From the NCBI RefSeq assembly GCF_038087665.1, contig NZ_CP149925.1, positions 186,001 to 250,000 of the forward strand: DNA of 64,000 nucleotides, written 5' to 3'. A program made the translations under genes and the position numbers. Under the pieces are notes generated by a model. The model did not search any database. It saw nothing but the letters and a program-made list of their open reading frames with translations, and had not been told where the DNA came from. Below are positions 44,039-55,023 of this stretch, piece after piece; position 1 is the stretch's first letter; the number at the start of each line of letters is the position of its first letter. Origin of the DNA: Gallaecimonas sp. GXIMD4217 (GTDB lineage Bacteria > Pseudomonadota > Gammaproteobacteria > Enterobacterales > Gallaecimonadaceae).

Positions 44039-44722
44039 ATGGGACAGAAAGTACATCCTAATGGTATTCGCCTGGGCATCGTTAAACCCTGGAACGCGAC
44101 CTGGTACGCGGATACCAAGAACTTTGCTGACAACCTGTACAGCGACCACCAAGTGCGTGAGTTCCTGACCAAGGAACTGAAGAATGCGTCCGTTTCTCGC
44201 ATCGTTATCGAGCGTCCGGCCAAATCTATCCGCATCACCATCCACACCGCTCGTCCCGGTGTCGTGATCGGCAAGAAAGGCGAAGACGTCGAGAAGCTGC
44301 GTAAAGCGGTTGCGAAAATTGCTGGCGTACCTGCTCAGATCAACATTTCTGAAGTACGCAAGCCGGAGCTGGACGCCAAGCTGGTAGCCGATAACATCGG
44401 CGGTCAGCTGGAGCGCCGCGTTATGTTCCGTCGCGCCATGAAGCGCGCCGTACAGAACGCCATGCGTCTGGGTGCCAAGGGTATCAAGGTAGAAGTCAGC
44501 GGCCGTCTGGGCGGTGCTGAAATCGCCCGTACCGAATGGTACCGCGAAGGTCGTGTGCCCCTGCACACCCTGCGCGCTGACATCGATTACGCCACTTCCG
44601 AAGCTCACACCACTTACGGTGTCATCGGTATCAAAGTTTGGGTCTTCAAAGGTGAAGTCCTGGGCGGTATGCCGGTAGCTGAAAAGCCTGAGCCGAAGAA
44701 GAAAGGCAAAGGTGGCAAGTAA
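44039..44722 (+). CDS. rpsC: Ribosomal protein S3
   Basis: S3 lines the mRNA entry channel. The 227-residue protein starts [14 protein letters not shown] and contains the KH domain with [17 protein letters not shown] and the C-terminal domain [20 protein letters not shown]. The C-terminal tail is basic and slightly shorter than in E. coli (233 aa). Confidence 0.98.
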   Translation: MGQKVHPNGIRLGIVKPWNATWYADTKNFADNLYSDHQVREFLTKELKNASVSRIVIERPAKSIRITIHTARPGVVIGKKGEDVEKLRKAVAKIAGVPAQINISEVRKPELDAKLVADNIGGQLERRVMFRRAMKRAVQNAMRLGAKGIKVEVSGRLGGAEIARTEWYREGRVPLHTLRADIDYATSEAHTTYGVIGIKVWVFKGEVLGGMPVAEKPEPKKKGKGGK

Positions 44723-44734
44723 GGAGGTCCAGCG

Positions 44735-45148
44735 ATGTTGCAACCGAAACGTACTAAATTCCGCAAGCAGCACAAACTGCGCAACCGCGGTGTTGCGACC
44801 TCTGGTAACAAAGTGAGCTTCGGCTCCTTTGGCCTGAAGGCCGTAGGCCGTGGTCGCATGACTGCCCGTCAAATCGAGGCGGCCCGTCGTGCGATGACCC
44901 GTCACATCAAGCGTCAAGGTAAGATCTGGATCCGTGTCTTCCCCGACAAGCCGATCACCGAGAAGCCGCTTGAAGTACGTATGGGTAAAGGTAAGGGTGG
45001 CGTCGAATACTGGGTCGCCCAAATCAAGCCCGGTAAAGTCCTGTACGAGATGGACGGTGTTCCCGAAGAACTGGCTCGCGAAGCGTTCGCCCTGGCGTCC
45101 GCCAAGCTGCCGTTTAAGACCACCTTTGTTACTCGGACGGTGTTGTGA
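44735..45148 (+). CDS. rplP: Ribosomal protein L16
   Basis: L16 organises the A-site region of the 50S. The 137-residue protein (E. coli 136) starts [19 protein letters not shown] and includes [20 protein letters not shown], with the arginine at about 82 in EVRMGKGKG that is hydroxylated by RoxA in E. coli. Its TGA overlaps the rpmC ATG by one base. Confidence 0.98.
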   Translation: MLQPKRTKFRKQHKLRNRGVATSGNKVSFGSFGLKAVGRGRMTARQIEAARRAMTRHIKRQGKIWIRVFPDKPITEKPLEVRMGKGKGGVEYWVAQIKPGKVLYEMDGVPEELAREAFALASAKLPFKTTFVTRTVL

Positions 45149-45339
45149 TGAAAGCGACTGAACTGAAACAGAAGAGTGTAGAAGAGCTGAACGCTGAACT
45201 GCTGAACCTGCTGCGTGAGCAATTCAACCTGCGCATGCAAGCAGCCACGGGTCAGATGAACCAGACTCACGAGCTCAAGAAGGTGCGTCGCAACATCGCA
45301 CGCGTTAAGACTGTTCTCAACGAGAAGGCAGGTGCGTAA
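45148..45339 (+). CDS. rpmC: Ribosomal protein L29
   Basis: L29 sits at the tunnel exit beside L23. With the ATG at 45148, which shares its A with the rplP TGA, the product is 63 residues, equal to E. coli. The [13 protein letters not shown] and [12 protein letters not shown] segments are conserved. The GTG one codon upstream is rejected. Its stop overlaps the rpsQ ATG by one base. Confidence 0.97.
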   Translation: MKATELKQKSVEELNAELLNLLREQFNLRMQAATGQMNQTHELKKVRRNIARVKTVLNEKAGA

Positions 45340-45599
45340 TGACCGAGAAGACAGTTCGTACTCTGCAGGGCCGTGTGGTCAGCGACAAGATGGACAAGTC
45401 CTTCGTTGTAGCTATCGAGCGCTTCGTTAAGCACCCGATCTACGGCAAGTTCATCAAGCGTACCACCAAGCTGCACGTACACGACGAAAACAACGAAGTT
45501 CAAACCGGCGATGTCGTCACCATCCGTGAGTGCCGTCCGCTGTCCAAGAAAAAGTCTTGGACCCTGGTTGAAATCGTTGAGCGTCCGGCCAAGGTTTAA
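45339..45599 (+). CDS. rpsQ: Ribosomal protein S17
   Basis: S17 is a primary 16S-binding protein of the 30S body. The 86-residue OB-fold protein has [20 protein letters not shown] and [18 protein letters not shown]. It ends the S10 operon, and a terminator follows before rplN. Confidence 0.98.
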   Translation: MTEKTVRTLQGRVVSDKMDKSFVVAIERFVKHPIYGKFIKRTTKLHVHDENNEVQTGDVVTIRECRPLSKKKSWTLVEIVERPAKV

Positions 45600-45628
45600 T
45601 CCTTAGCCCAAGCGCTTGAAAAGGACTC

Positions 45629-45660
45629 AATGGCCCCGCTTGCGGGGCCATTGTATTTTT
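45629..45660 (+). terminator. Terminator between the S10 and spc operons
   Basis: AATGGCCCCGC pairs with GCGGGGCCATT around a two-base loop and is followed by GTATTTTTA. The 178-bp gap before rplN probably also holds the spc promoter; a GTTAAACT at 45708-45715 could be its -10, but I cannot assign a convincing -35. Confidence 0.78.
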
Positions 45661-45765
45661 ATTGGACAAATGGCTACACAAGCAGGCCCCGATGGTGTTA
45701 AACTGTCGCGCCTTTGCTATTAGGCAGCCAAAGGTGGCCCGATTTTGGGTCGTAGTTAAACTTAG

Positions 45766-46146
<381 letters not shown>

Positions 46147-46155
46147 GGAGAAACC

Positions 46156-46470
46156 ATGGCAGCAAAAATTCGTCGTGACGATGAAGTGATCGTGCTGGCA
46201 GGTAAAGACAAGGGCAAGCGTGGCAAAGTCACCAAAGTCCTGTCCACCGGCAAGCTGATCGTTGAAGGCGTTAACATCGTCAAGAAGCACCAGAAGCCCA
46301 ACCCTTACCTGGGTGTACAAGGTGGCATCATTGAGAAAGAAGCAGCTATCGAGGCTTCCAATGTGGCTATCTACAACCCGCAGACTGGTAAGGCGGACCG
46401 AGTAGGTTTCCGGATTGAAGACGGCAAGAAAGTTCGTTTCTTCAAGTCCACCAACGAAGTAATCAACTGA
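46156..46470 (+). CDS. rplX: Ribosomal protein L24
   Basis: L24 is an assembly initiator at the tunnel exit. The 104-residue KOW protein has [19 protein letters not shown] at the N-terminus and equals the E. coli length. rplE follows after 15 bp. Confidence 0.98.
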   Translation: MAAKIRRDDEVIVLAGKDKGKRGKVTKVLSTGKLIVEGVNIVKKHQKPNPYLGVQGGIIEKEAAIEASNVAIYNPQTGKADRVGFRIEDGKKVRFFKSTNEVIN

Positions 46471-46485
46471 GATTCGGAGTAAACG

Positions 46486-47025
46486 ATGGCGAAACTGCAT
46501 GATTACTACAAAGAGACTGTAGTAAAAGAGCTGCTCGAGCAGTTCGGCTACAAGACAGTCATGCAAGTCCCTCGGATTGAGAAAATCACCCTGAACATGG
46601 GTGTTGGTGAAGCTGTAGCTGACAAGAAGCTGCTGGAGAACGCTGCGGCGGATCTGGCTGCTATCTCTGGTCAGAAGCCGCTGATCACCAAGGCGCGCAA
46701 GTCTGTTGCGGGCTTCAAAATCCGTGACGGCTACCCCATTGGTTGTAAAGTAACCCTGCGCGGCGAACGTATGTGGGAATTCTTTGAGCGACTGGTTTCC
46801 ATCGCTATCCCGCGTATCCGTGACTTCCGCGGCCTGAACCCGAAATCTTTCGACGGTCGTGGTAACTACAGCATGGGCGTTCGCGAGCAAATCATCTTCC
46901 CCGAGATCGATTACGACAAGGTCGATCGCGTACGTGGTATGGACATCACCATCACCACTACCGCTCGCACCGACGAGGAAGGTCGTGCTCTGCTGGCTGC
47001 CTTTAACTTCCCGTTCAAAAAGTAA
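46486..47025 (+). CDS. rplE: Ribosomal protein L5
   Basis: L5 binds 5S rRNA and contacts P-site tRNA. The 179-residue length equals E. coli, with [20 protein letters not shown] and [19 protein letters not shown]. In E. coli S8 represses the operon by binding around the rplE start; the bases around this ATG resemble that region, but I have not folded them. Confidence 0.98.
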   Translation: MAKLHDYYKETVVKELLEQFGYKTVMQVPRIEKITLNMGVGEAVADKKLLENAAADLAAISGQKPLITKARKSVAGFKIRDGYPIGCKVTLRGERMWEFFERLVSIAIPRIRDFRGLNPKSFDGRGNYSMGVREQIIFPEIDYDKVDRVRGMDITITTTARTDEEGRALLAAFNFPFKK

Positions 47026-47036
47026 GGTGTAGGGTT

Positions 47037-47342
47037 ATGGCAAAGCAATCCATGAAGGCCCGCGAGGCCAAGCGCGCCAAACTGGCTGCGAAGTACGCTG
47101 AAAAGCGTGCGGCCCTGAAGGCAATCATCAACGACGTCAACGCTTCTGAAGAAGATCGTTGGAACGCTGTGCTCAAGCTGCAGACTCTGCCGCGTGACTC
47201 TTCCCGTAGCCGTCAGCGTAACCGCTGTAACATCACGGGTCGTCCGCACGCCTATCTGCGCAAATTCGGTCTGAGCCGGATCAAGGTCCGCGAAGCGGCC
47301 ATGCGCGGTGAAATTCCTGGTCTCAAGAAGGCCAGCTGGTAA
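47037..47342 (+). CDS. rpsN: Ribosomal protein S14
   Basis: S14 completes the 30S head. The 101-residue protein is the long, zinc-free form: the CxxC pairs of the short zinc-binding type are absent, and [20 protein letters not shown] is present. It is adjacent to rpsH in standard spc order. Confidence 0.98.
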   Translation: MAKQSMKAREAKRAKLAAKYAEKRAALKAIINDVNASEEDRWNAVLKLQTLPRDSSRSRQRNRCNITGRPHAYLRKFGLSRIKVREAAMRGEIPGLKKASW

Positions 47343-47367
47343 GCCACAGTCACGGGAGTGAAGCACT

Positions 47368-47760
47368 ATGAGCATGCAAGATCCTATTGCTGACATGCTG
47401 ACCCGCATCCGCAACGGTCAAGAAGCCCGTAAGGTAGCGGTCGTCATGCCTTCTTCCAAGCTGAAAGTGGCTATTGCCAAGACGCTGAAAGAAGAAGGTT
47501 TTATCGCTGATTACAACGTAAGCGGCGACGTTAAACCTGAGCTGGAAGTTACCCTGAAGTATTTCGAGGGTAAGCCGGTTGTTGAGAGCATCCAACGTGT
47601 TAGCCGTCCCGGCCTGCGCATCTACAAAAAGAAAGATGAGCTGCCGAAGGTGATGGGTGGCCTGGGTGTCGCTATCGTCTCTACGTCCAAAGGCGTGATG
47701 ACCGACCGTGCTGCGCGTAAAGCGGGCATGGGCGGTGAGATCATCTGCTACGTAGCGTAA
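47368..47760 (+). CDS. rpsH: Ribosomal protein S8
   Basis: S8 organises the 16S central domain and is the feedback regulator of the spc operon in E. coli. The 130-residue protein starts [18 protein letters not shown] and ends with [20 protein letters not shown]. An AAGGAGG ribosome site for rplF overlaps its stop codon. Confidence 0.98.
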   Translation: MSMQDPIADMLTRIRNGQEARKVAVVMPSSKLKVAIAKTLKEEGFIADYNVSGDVKPELEVTLKYFEGKPVVESIQRVSRPGLRIYKKKDELPKVMGGLGVAIVSTSKGVMTDRAARKAGMGGEIICYVA

Positions 47761-47773
47761 GGAGGTAGGAATA

Positions 47774-48304
47774 ATGTCTCGTGTCGCTAAAGCACCTGTG
47801 GTTATTCCTGCCGGCGTAGAGGTAAAACTCAACGGCCAGGAAATCACAGTAAAAGGTAAAAACGGTAGCCTGACTCGCGTCCTGAATGACGCCGTCGCCG
47901 TAAACCAGGAAGACAGCCAGCTGACCTTCGGTCTGACCGAAGGCGCGAGCGAAATCGCTCAAGCCGGTACTGCTCGTGCCTTGGTAAACAACATGGTTAT
48001 CGGTGTTACTGACGGCTTCGAGAAGAAGCTGCAACTCATCGGTGTTGGTTATCGTGCCCAGGTACAAGGCAAAAAGCTGAACCTGGCCCTCGGTTTCTCC
48101 CACCCGGTAGACTTCGAGCTGCCGGAAGGTGTGACCGCCGAATGCCCGAGCCAAACCGAAATCGTTATCAAAGGCGCTGACAAGCAAATGGTTGGCCAAG
48201 TGGCTGCCAAGATCCGTGGCTATCGTCCGCCCGAGCCGTACAAAGGCAAAGGTGTACGTTACGCTGACGAGCACGTCATGCGCAAAGAGGCGAAGAAGAA
48301 GTAA
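47774..48304 (+). CDS. rplF: Ribosomal protein L6
   Basis: L6 lies near the sarcin-ricin loop and stabilises GTPase binding. The 176-residue protein has [17 protein letters not shown] in the first repeat and the C-terminal signature [20 protein letters not shown] in the second. Confidence 0.98.
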   Translation: MSRVAKAPVVIPAGVEVKLNGQEITVKGKNGSLTRVLNDAVAVNQEDSQLTFGLTEGASEIAQAGTARALVNNMVIGVTDGFEKKLQLIGVGYRAQVQGKKLNLALGFSHPVDFELPEGVTAECPSQTEIVIKGADKQMVGQVAAKIRGYRPPEPYKGKGVRYADEHVMRKEAKKK

Positions 48305-48313
48305 GGTAACACT

Positions 48314-48667
48314 ATGGACAAGAAAGCATCTCGTCTGCGTCGCGCTACTCGCGCACGCAAGAAGATCCAAGAGCTGGGTGCGAATCGTCTGGTGGTACAC
48401 CGTACGCCGCGCCACATCTATGCGCAGCTCATCGCTGCCAACGGTTCTGAAGTTATCGCCGCTGCTTCTACTGTAGAAAAAGCGCTGGCCGAGCAGGTTA
48501 AGTCCACTGGTAACGTCGAAGCCGCCAAGCTGGTAGGCAAGGTTATCGCTGAGCGCGCCCTGGAAAAGGGTGTGAAAGTCGTAGCCTTCGATCGTTCCGG
48601 TTTCCAATACCACGGTCGTGTAGCCGCCCTCGCGGACGCTGCACGCGAAGCCGGTCTTCAATTCTAG
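48314..48667 (+). CDS. rplR: Ribosomal protein L18
   Basis: L18 brings 5S rRNA into the 50S subunit. The 117-residue length equals E. coli, with a basic N-terminus ([17 protein letters not shown]) and [20 protein letters not shown]. It lies between rplF and rpsE with gaps of about 9 bp. Confidence 0.98.
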   Translation: MDKKASRLRRATRARKKIQELGANRLVVHRTPRHIYAQLIAANGSEVIAAASTVEKALAEQVKSTGNVEAAKLVGKVIAERALEKGVKVVAFDRSGFQYHGRVAALADAAREAGLQF

Positions 48668-48676
48668 GAGTAGCTC

Positions 48677-49177
48677 ATGGCGAACGTAGAAAAGCAGAAC
48701 GGTGACCTGATCGAGAAGCTGATCAGCGTTAACCGTGTATCCAAAGTTGTGAAGGGCGGTCGTATCTTCTCCTTCACCGCGCTGACTGTAGTCGGTGATG
48801 GTAACGGCCGCGTAGGTTTCGGTTACGGTAAGGCTCGCGAAGTTCCTGCTGCCATTCAAAAGGCTATGGAACAAGCCCGTCGTAACATGCAAACCGTTCA
48901 ACTGAATGGCAACACCCTGCATCATCCGATCAAGGGCCGTCATTCCGGTTCTCGTGTTTACATGCAGCCCGCTTCCGAAGGTACCGGTATCATCGCCGGT
49001 GGCGCCATGCGTGCCGTCCTCGAAGTAGCTGGTGTTCAGAACGTACTGTCTAAAGCGTACGGTTCTACCAACCCGATCAACGTGGTACGTGCGACCATCG
49101 ATGCCCTCACCGGCATGAAGTCGCCCGAGCAGGTAGCAGCCAAACGTGGTCTGACCGTCGAAGAAATTCTGGGGTAA
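48677..49177 (+). CDS. rpsE: Ribosomal protein S5
   Basis: S5 affects decoding accuracy and mRNA unwinding. The 166-residue protein has the loop [20 protein letters not shown], where spectinomycin-resistance changes occur; it reads as wild type (Lys-Gly-Gly-Arg). The [19 protein letters not shown] segment is also present. Confidence 0.98.
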   Translation: MANVEKQNGDLIEKLISVNRVSKVVKGGRIFSFTALTVVGDGNGRVGFGYGKAREVPAAIQKAMEQARRNMQTVQLNGNTLHHPIKGRHSGSRVYMQPASEGTGIIAGGAMRAVLEVAGVQNVLSKAYGSTNPINVVRATIDALTGMKSPEQVAAKRGLTVEEILG

Positions 49178-49183
49178 AGCACC

Positions 49184-49366
49184 ATGGCAAAGAAGACTGT
49201 TAAAGTAACTCAGGTTCGTAGCTCTATCGGCCGTCTGCCGAAGCACAAAGCCACCCTGCGTGGTCTGGGCCTGCGTCGCATCGGTCACACCGTGGAGCTG
49301 GAGGACACTCCGATGGTTCGCGGTATGATCAACCAGGTTCAATACATGGTGAAGGTGGAGGGTTAA
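49184..49366 (+). CDS. rpmD: Ribosomal protein L30
   Basis: L30 is a small late-assembling 50S protein. The 60-residue protein (E. coli 59) shows [20 protein letters not shown] and [20 protein letters not shown]. It starts 6 bp after rpsE and ends 4 bp before rplO. Confidence 0.97.
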   Translation: MAKKTVKVTQVRSSIGRLPKHKATLRGLGLRRIGHTVELEDTPMVRGMINQVQYMVKVEG

Positions 49367-49370
49367 TCAG

Positions 49371-49805
49371 ATGAAACTGAATACGCTTTCCCCGGCTGCT
49401 GGCTCCAAGAGCGCTCCCAAGCGCGTTGGTCGTGGTATCGGTTCCGGTCTGGGTAAGACCGGTGGCCGTGGTCACAAAGGTCAGAAGAGCCGTAGCGGCG
49501 GTAAAGTACGCGCTGGTTTCGAGGGCGGTCAAATGCCCCTGCAGCGTCGTCTGCCCAAGTTCGGTTTCACTTCTCGCAAGTCCCTGGTGACTGCTGAAGT
49601 GCGCCTGTCCGAACTGGCCAAGGTGGAAGGTGACGTAGTTGACCTGAACACGCTGAAGGAAGCTAACGTCATCACCCGCAATATTGAATTCGCCAAAGTG
49701 GTTCTGTCTGGTAGCATTGAGCGTCCAGTAACAGTACGCGGCCTGCGTGTCACCAAAGGTGCTCGTGCGGCTATCGAAGCTGCAGGCGGCAAGATCGAGG
49801 AATAA
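49371..49805 (+). CDS. rplO: Ribosomal protein L15
   Basis: L15 is a core 50S assembly protein. The 144-residue length equals E. coli. The glycine- and arginine-rich N-terminal extension ([20 protein letters not shown]) penetrates the rRNA; the C-terminal globular part ends [15 protein letters not shown]. secY follows after 6 bp. Confidence 0.98.
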   Translation: MKLNTLSPAAGSKSAPKRVGRGIGSGLGKTGGRGHKGQKSRSGGKVRAGFEGGQMPLQRRLPKFGFTSRKSLVTAEVRLSELAKVEGDVVDLNTLKEANVITRNIEFAKVVLSGSIERPVTVRGLRVTKGARAAIEAAGGKIEE

Positions 49806-49811
49806 TAGGCA

Positions 49812-51134
49812 ATGGCTAAACCAGGACTGGAAAAAAACAAGGCACAAGGCGGGTGGTCTGAGCTGAAAAGCCGGCTGCTCTTCGTGCTCGGAGCCATCAT
49901 CGTGTTCCGGGCGGGATCCTTCGTCCCCATTCCTGGTATTGACGCTGCCGTCCTCGCCGATCTGTTTGCTCAGCAAAAGGACACCATCGTTGCCATGTTC
50001 AACATGTTCAGCGGTGGTGCCCTTGAGCGTGCCTCTGTGTTTGCACTGGGGATCATGCCGTACATCTCGGCGTCGATCATCGTGCAGCTGCTGACCGTGG
50101 TGCACCCCGCCCTTGCCGAACTGAAAAAGGAAGGTGAGGCGGGTCGCCGCAAGATCAGTCAGTACACGCGCTGGGGTACGCTGCTGCTGGCATTGGTTCA
50201 GTCTATCGGTATCGCCACCGGTCTGCCGAACATGGTTGATGGTCTCGTACTGTCTCCCGGCTTCGGCTTCTACTTCACGGCCGTGGTGAGCCTGGTCACC
50301 GGTACCATGTTCCTGATGTGGTTGGGTGAGCAGATTACCGAAAGGGGTATCGGTAACGGTATCTCCATACTGATCTTCGCCGGTATCGTCGCGGGCCTGG
50401 CCCCGGCTATCGGCCAGACGGCTGAGCAATGGCGTCAAGGGGATTTGAACTTCCTGGTCGTATTGCTGATCGCGGTCATCATGGTGGTTGTGACCTTTGG
50501 AGTGGTCTTCGTCGAACGCGGCCAGCGCCGTATCGTCGTCAACTACGCCAAGCGTCAGCAGGGACGTCGCGTCTTTGCTGCCCAAAGCACCCACCTGCCG
50601 CTGAAAGTGAACATGGCCGGGGTAATTCCGCCGATTTTCGCCTCCAGCATCATCCTGGTCCCGGGTACAGTGGCGCAGTGGTTCGGTGAGAACCAGGCCC
50701 TGTCCTGGCTGCAGGAAATAGCCCTGGCCCTGTCTCCGGGTCAGCCGCTGTACGTGATGCTGTATGCAGCTGCGATCATCTTCTTCTGTTTCTTCTATAC
50801 CGCGCTGGTGTTCAACCCGCGTGAGACGGCAGACAACCTGAAGAAGAGTGGCGCGTTCATTCCGGGTATCCGCCCGGGCGAACAGACTGCCCGATACATT
50901 GACAAGGTGATGACCCGCCTGACTCTGGCTGGCGCGCTGTATATCACTCTTGTTTGTTTGATTCCTGAGTTCATGATGGTGGCCTTCAACGCCCAGTTCT
51001 ACTTTGGCGGCACTTCGCTGCTGATCATCGTAGTGGTCATCATGGACTTTATGGCGCAGGTACAGACTCACCTGATGACACATCAGTATGATTCTGTGCT
51101 GAAAAAAGCGAACCTCAAGGGTTACGGGCGTTAA
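49812..51134 (+). CDS. secY: Preprotein translocase subunit SecY
   Basis: SecY is the protein-conducting channel of the inner membrane. The 440-residue protein has ten membrane segments and the signatures [28 protein letters not shown] and the cytoplasmic loop with [20 protein letters not shown]. It works with SecE (23924-24313, in this window). SecG is not seen here. It lies between rplO and rpmJ in the spc operon. Confidence 0.98.
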   Translation: MAKPGLEKNKAQGGWSELKSRLLFVLGAIIVFRAGSFVPIPGIDAAVLADLFAQQKDTIVAMFNMFSGGALERASVFALGIMPYISASIIVQLLTVVHPALAELKKEGEAGRRKISQYTRWGTLLLALVQSIGIATGLPNMVDGLVLSPGFGFYFTAVVSLVTGTMFLMWLGEQITERGIGNGISILIFAGIVAGLAPAIGQTAEQWRQGDLNFLVVLLIAVIMVVVTFGVVFVERGQRRIVVNYAKRQQGRRVFAAQSTHLPLKVNMAGVIPPIFASSIILVPGTVAQWFGENQALSWLQEIALALSPGQPLYVMLYAAAIIFFCFFYTALVFNPRETADNLKKSGAFIPGIRPGEQTARYIDKVMTRLTLAGALYITLVCLIPEFMMVAFNAQFYFGGTSLLIIVVVIMDFMAQVQTHLMTHQYDSVLKKANLKGYGR

Positions 51135-51171
51135 GCCCGGGTCCTTGGTTCCGGAGCATACGGAGTAAGCA

Positions 51172-51285
51172 ATGAAAGTTCGTGCATCCGTTAAGAAAAT
51201 CTGCCGCAACTGCAAGGTCATCAAACGCCACGGCGTTGTTCGCGTGATCTGCAGCGAGCCGAAGCACAAGCAAAGGCAAGGCTAA
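51172..51285 (+). CDS. rpmJ: Ribosomal protein L36
   Basis: A 37-residue zinc-ribbon protein, starting [15 protein letters not shown]. Cys11, Cys14, Cys27 and His32 form the zinc site, so this is the zinc-binding form. It lacks one residue relative to the 38-residue E. coli protein, in the ICSEPKH region. It is last in the spc operon, after secY, with GGAG eight bases before the ATG. Confidence 0.96.
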   Translation: MKVRASVKKICRNCKVIKRHGVVRVICSEPKHKQRQG

Positions 51286-51294
51286 GATTTGGGG

Positions 51295-51320
51295 GCTGGC
51301 CGATTCAGGCCAGCTTGATT
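51295..51320 (+). terminator. Hairpin between rpmJ and the alpha operon
   Basis: GCTGGCC-GATTCA-GGCCAGC is followed by TTGATTG. The T tract is weak, so termination is likely partial and the alpha operon may also be read from the spc promoter. Confidence 0.6.
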
Positions 51321-51326
51321 GTAAAT

Positions 51327-51405
51327 TGGCTGTCTGTTAGGTATCCTTACGGGCTTTCTCAGATAGCCACATAGTTAGAGGAGTGCTGTTAATGGCCCGT
51401 ATAGC
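51327..51405 (+). promoter_or_regulatory. Alpha operon leader, S4 binding pseudoknot
   Basis: The leader before rpsM contains GGTATCC-TTA-CGGGCTTTCTC and then GGAGTGC just before the ATG, the same order as in the E. coli alpha leader (GAGTATCCTGAAAACGGGCT ... GGAGTGC). There S4 binds a pseudoknot that includes the rpsM start and blocks translation. Family membership is judged by this sequence likeness. Confidence 0.65.
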
Positions 51406-51748
51406 CGGCATTAACATTCCCGAGCATAAGCATGCTGTTATCGCTCTGACTGCCATTTATGGTGTCGGGCGTACCCGTGCCAAGGCCATTTGTGCCGCGG
51501 CCGGTATTGCTGAGAGCACCAAAATCCGTGAACTGGATGAGGCTCAGATCGACAAGCTTCGTGACGAAGTAGGCAAGTTTACCGTTGAAGGTGACCTGCG
51601 TCGTGAAATCACCCTGAACATCAAACGTCTGATGGACCTGGGTTGTTTCCGTGGCCTGCGCCACCGTCGCAGTCTGCCCGTACGTGGTCAGCGCACTAAA
51701 ACCAATGCGCGTACCCGTAAGGGTCCTCGTAAACCGATTAAGAAATAA
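51392..51748 (+). CDS. rpsM: Ribosomal protein S13
   Basis: S13 bridges the 30S head to the 50S. With the ATG at 51392 the product is 118 residues, equal to E. coli, and starts [20 protein letters not shown]. The GTG at 51383 is rejected because GAGGAG is properly spaced for the [23 protein letters not shown] closes the protein. It is first in the alpha operon. Confidence 0.98.
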   Translation: MARIAGINIPEHKHAVIALTAIYGVGRTRAKAICAAAGIAESTKIRELDEAQIDKLRDEVGKFTVEGDLRREITLNIKRLMDLGCFRGLRHRRSLPVRGQRTKTNARTRKGPRKPIKK

Positions 51749-51763
51749 TTGGGTAGGTAAACG

Positions 51764-52153
51764 ATGGCTAAAACTCCGACTCGCGCCCGCAAGCGCGTAA
51801 AGAAGCAGGTTGCTGACGGCATCGCCCACGTACATGCTTCTTTCAACAACACTATCGTAACCATCACAGACCGTCAGGGTAACGCCCTGTCTTGGGCTAC
51901 CGCTGGTGGCTCTGGTTTCCGTGGCTCCCGTAAGTCCACCCCGTTCGCAGCCCAGGTTGCTGCCGAGCGCGCTGGTACCGTTGCCGCTGAATACGGTGTG
52001 AAGAACCTGGAAGTGAACGTGAAAGGTCCCGGTCCGGGCCGTGAGTCCGCGATCCGCGCGCTCAACGCCGCCGGTTTCCGTATCACCAACATCACTGACG
52101 TTACGCCGATTCCGCACAACGGTTGTCGTCCGCCGAAGAAGCGTCGCGTATAA
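51764..52153 (+). CDS. rpsK: Ribosomal protein S11
   Basis: S11 forms part of the mRNA exit region of the 30S platform. The 129-residue length equals E. coli. It shows [20 protein letters not shown] and the C-terminal [15 protein letters not shown]. Confidence 0.98.
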   Translation: MAKTPTRARKRVKKQVADGIAHVHASFNNTIVTITDRQGNALSWATAGGSGFRGSRKSTPFAAQVAAERAGTVAAEYGVKNLEVNVKGPGPGRESAIRALNAAGFRITNITDVTPIPHNGCRPPKKRRV

Positions 52154-52181
52154 CGCTTCCAGAGGATAGTGGAGAAGAAAG

Positions 52182-52802
52182 ATGGCAAGATATTTGGGTC
52201 CTAAGCTCAAACTCAGCCGCCGCGAAGGTACCGATCTCTTCCTGAAGAGCGGTGTGCGTGCGATTGATTCCAAGTGCAAGATTGACCAAGCCCCGGGTCA
52301 GCACGGTGCCCGCAAGGGCCGCCTGTCCGACTACGGTGTGCAACTGCGCGAAAAGCAGAAAGTTCGTCGTATCTACGGTGTTCTGGAGAAGCAGTTCCGC
52401 TCTTACTACAAAGAAGCGGCCCGCCGCAAAGGCAACACCGGTGAGAACCTGCTGCAGCTGCTGGAAGGTCGCCTGGACAACGTAGTTTACCGTATGGGTT
52501 TTGGTGCTACCCGCGCCGAAGCTCGTCAGCTCGTTAGCCACAAGGCTATCGTAGTCAACGGCAAGGTTGTGAACATTCCTTCCTTCCAAGTGTCCGTTAA
52601 CGACGTTGTCGCTATTCGCGAAAAAGCCAAGAAACAGGCCCGTGTAAAAGCTGCCCTGGAGCTGGCTGACCAGCGCGAAAAGCCGACCTGGCTGGAAGTT
52701 GACAAAGATAAGATGGAAGGCGTCTACAAGCGCGTTCCTGAGCGTGCTGATCTGTCTGCCGACATCAACGAACAGCTGATCGTCGAGCTTTACTCCAAGT
52801 AA
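52182..52802 (+). CDS. rpsD: Ribosomal protein S4
   Basis: S4 starts 30S assembly, affects fidelity and represses the alpha operon in E. coli. The 206-residue length equals E. coli. It starts [20 protein letters not shown] and has the S4 RNA-binding domain [20 protein letters not shown]. It lies just before rpoA. Confidence 0.98.
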   Translation: MARYLGPKLKLSRREGTDLFLKSGVRAIDSKCKIDQAPGQHGARKGRLSDYGVQLREKQKVRRIYGVLEKQFRSYYKEAARRKGNTGENLLQLLEGRLDNVVYRMGFGATRAEARQLVSHKAIVVNGKVVNIPSFQVSVNDVVAIREKAKKQARVKAALELADQREKPTWLEVDKDKMEGVYKRVPERADLSADINEQLIVELYSK

Positions 52803-52827
52803 GGCTTAACGCAATAGAGAGGACTAT

Positions 52828-53817
52828 ATGCAGGGTTCTGTAACTGATTTTCTGAAGCCGAGGCTGGTGGATATCGAAAGCATCAGCCCGACTCGCGCGA
52901 AGGTGACGCTCGAGCCGCTAGAGCGCGGTTTTGGCCACACCCTCGGCAATGCGCTGCGTCGCATTCTCCTGTCTTCCATGCCCGGCGCCGCCGTGACCGA
53001 AGTGGAGATCGACGGTGTATTGCACGAGTATTCGAGCAAGGAAGGTGTACAGGAAGACGTCATCGAGATCCTGCTGAACCTGAAAGGTTTGGCAGTGGTC
53101 CTGCACGGTAAAGACGAAGCTGTTCTGACGCTGACCAAGAGTGGCGCTGGCCCGGTTGTGGCTGGTGACATCACCACTGACGGTGATGTGGAAATCATGA
53201 ACCCTGAACACCACATCTGTACGCTGACCGGCGATGCTGATATCAGCATGCGCGTCAAGGTTGAGCGTGGTCGTGGTTACGTCCCGGCTTCCTCTCGTCT
53301 GAACAATGAAGATGACGAGCGTCCTATCGGCCGACTGCTGGTAGACGCTTCCTTCTCTCCCGTAGAGCGTATCGCCTACAACGTGGAGCGTGCCCGTGTC
53401 GAGCAGCGTACTGACCTCGACAAGCTGGTTATCGATATGGAAACCAACGGCACACTCGACCCCGAAGAAGCCATCCGTCGCTCCGCCACCATCCTGGCCG
53501 AGCAACTGGAAGCCTTCGTCGAGTTGCGCGATATGAGCGAGCCGGTCGAGAAGGAAGAAAAGCCGGAGTTCGATCCGATCCTGCTGCGTCCTGTTGATGA
53601 TTTGGAACTGACAGTGCGTTCGGCCAACTGCCTGAAGGCAGAGGCCATCCACTACATCGGTGACCTGGTACAGCGTACCGAAGTTGAGCTGCTCAAGACG
53701 CCCAACCTCGGTAAGAAGTCTCTGACCGAAATCAAAGACGTGCTGGCCTCCCGTGGTCTGTCTCTGGGCATGCGCCTGGAGAACTGGCCGCCCGCTAGCT
53801 TGGTCGATAAAGACTAA
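52828..53817 (+). CDS. rpoA: RNA polymerase alpha subunit
   Basis: The alpha dimer nucleates RNA polymerase assembly; its C-terminal domain binds UP elements and activators. The 329-residue length equals E. coli. The N-terminal domain has [20 protein letters not shown]. The acidic linker (about 235-250) leads to the C-terminal domain with [20 protein letters not shown], which includes the DNA-contact arginine at about 265. Confidence 0.99.
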   Translation: MQGSVTDFLKPRLVDIESISPTRAKVTLEPLERGFGHTLGNALRRILLSSMPGAAVTEVEIDGVLHEYSSKEGVQEDVIEILLNLKGLAVVLHGKDEAVLTLTKSGAGPVVAGDITTDGDVEIMNPEHHICTLTGDADISMRVKVERGRGYVPASSRLNNEDDERPIGRLLVDASFSPVERIAYNVERARVEQRTDLDKLVIDMETNGTLDPEEAIRRSATILAEQLEAFVELRDMSEPVEKEEKPEFDPILLRPVDDLELTVRSANCLKAEAIHYIGDLVQRTEVELLKTPNLGKKSLTEIKDVLASRGLSLGMRLENWPPASLVDKD

Positions 53818-53860
53818 GCCAGGTCGCAAGTTCAACTGATTTAGTTATAAGGAAACACCC

Positions 53861-54256
53861 ATGCGCCATCGTAAGAGTGGTCGTCAACTAAATCGCAACA
53901 GCAGCCACCGCCAGGCCATGTTCCGCAACATGGCTAGCTCCCTGGTTCGTCATGAAGTTATCAAGACGACCCTGCCGAAAGCGAAAGAGCTGCGCCGCGT
54001 GGTTGAGCCGTTGATCACCCTGGCCAAGAACGACACCGTTGCTAACCGTCGTCTGGCCTTCGCCCGCACCCGTGACAACGAGGTTGTTGGCAAACTGTTC
54101 AACGAACTGGGTCCGCGTTACCAAGAACGCCCCGGTGGTTACCTGCGCATCCTGAAGTGCGGTTTCCGTGCCGGCGATAACGCCCCCATGGCTTTTGTAG
54201 AGCTGGTTGACCGCCCCGTTGCGGAAGAAGCCGCTGAAGAAGCCGCTGCTGAATAA
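53861..54256 (+). CDS. rplQ: Ribosomal protein L17
   Basis: L17 lies near the peptide tunnel exit. The 131-residue protein starts [20 protein letters not shown] and contains [20 protein letters not shown], with an Ala/Glu-rich tail slightly longer than in E. coli (127). It ends the alpha operon. Confidence 0.98.
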   Translation: MRHRKSGRQLNRNSSHRQAMFRNMASSLVRHEVIKTTLPKAKELRRVVEPLITLAKNDTVANRRLAFARTRDNEVVGKLFNELGPRYQERPGGYLRILKCGFRAGDNAPMAFVELVDRPVAEEAAEEAAAE

Positions 54257-54272
54257 GCGATTTGCAAGTACT

Positions 54273-54300
54273 AAAAAGCCGGGCTCTGCCCGGCTTTTTT
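54273..54300. terminator. Bidirectional terminator after rplQ
   Basis: AAAAAGCCGGGC-TCT-GCCCGGCTTTTTT is a strong stem with A and T tracts on both sides. It ends the alpha operon and also the convergent gene at 54299-54913. Confidence 0.9.
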
Positions 54301-54913
54301 ATTGCTGCTCATTTTCTTCCTTTACCTCTGCCAGCTCGGCCTGTCTGTCCGGAAACATGGCCGCCAGGCTTTCCATGATCGCATCCAGCTGCTCCGGCAC
54401 CAGTTTCTCCACCAGGTAGAGTAGGGCGCTGAGTTGGCTGGGGTCCGCCTCTGCCGCCGTCTGTACTATGCTGTCCACTTCCAGTGGTTCGCTGGAGATG
54501 GCCACTGCTACTATGTCCTGGAAGTCCTCCGGCGACTCGCTTACCGCTTCGGTGATCACCATGTCGGCACAGGCGGAATCGCCGGCCATGGCGGCCTTGA
54601 CGATGGCGGCGGCACTTACGCTGGGCTGCTGCAGAGCATATTCCACCGCCAACACCGACATTGCCGGATTAATGGCGGCGGCACTTCGAACGATCTCCTC
54701 GATATGGTCGGGATACTGGCGAAAGGCCAGCTGCAGGATCTCATCGGCGGCGCCCGGGTAGTTTTCAAGCACCAGGCGGACGCCCTTGCCGATACTCTGC
54801 TGGTGGGTGACCTGGCTGTTGAGCAGGTTGGCCAGGGAATTATTGGCGTGGCATGGTGCACCAAACAGTAAAGAGCTGCTGAACAGCAAGGCGCCGGCTA
54901 CTGTCGCCTTCAT
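54299..54913 (-). CDS. Exported helical protein of unknown function
   Basis: A 204-residue protein with a signal peptide: MKATVAGALLFSSSLLFGAPCHA and a likely cleavage after the Ala at 23. The mature part consists of about six degenerate helical repeats of 20-30 residues, each with an acidic/proline turn and an Ala-rich helix (for example EEIVRSAAAINPAM, AAAIVKAAMAGDSACADMVI, DSIVQTAAEADPSQL). This suggests a small alpha-solenoid in the periplasm. The tail is rich in Glu and Gln. I do not recognise a family. It lies between the alpha operon and rRNA operon 2, opposite to both. Confidence 0.7.
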   Translation of the reverse strand: MKATVAGALLFSSSLLFGAPCHANNSLANLLNSQVTHQQSIGKGVRLVLENYPGAADEILQLAFRQYPDHIEEIVRSAAAINPAMSVLAVEYALQQPSVSAAAIVKAAMAGDSACADMVITEAVSESPEDFQDIVAVAISSEPLEVDSIVQTAAEADPSQLSALLYLVEKLVPEQLDAIMESLAAMFPDRQAELAEVKEENEQQ

Positions 54914-55023
54914 GGTGATCCCCTCTTATCGTTGTCATTATTATGAGTCTTGGTTAAAAAATGAGTTCAACTGATTACCTAATAAGCTGTTTTGGGCTTT
55001 TTTGCCAGATCGCAAAAAAGATC

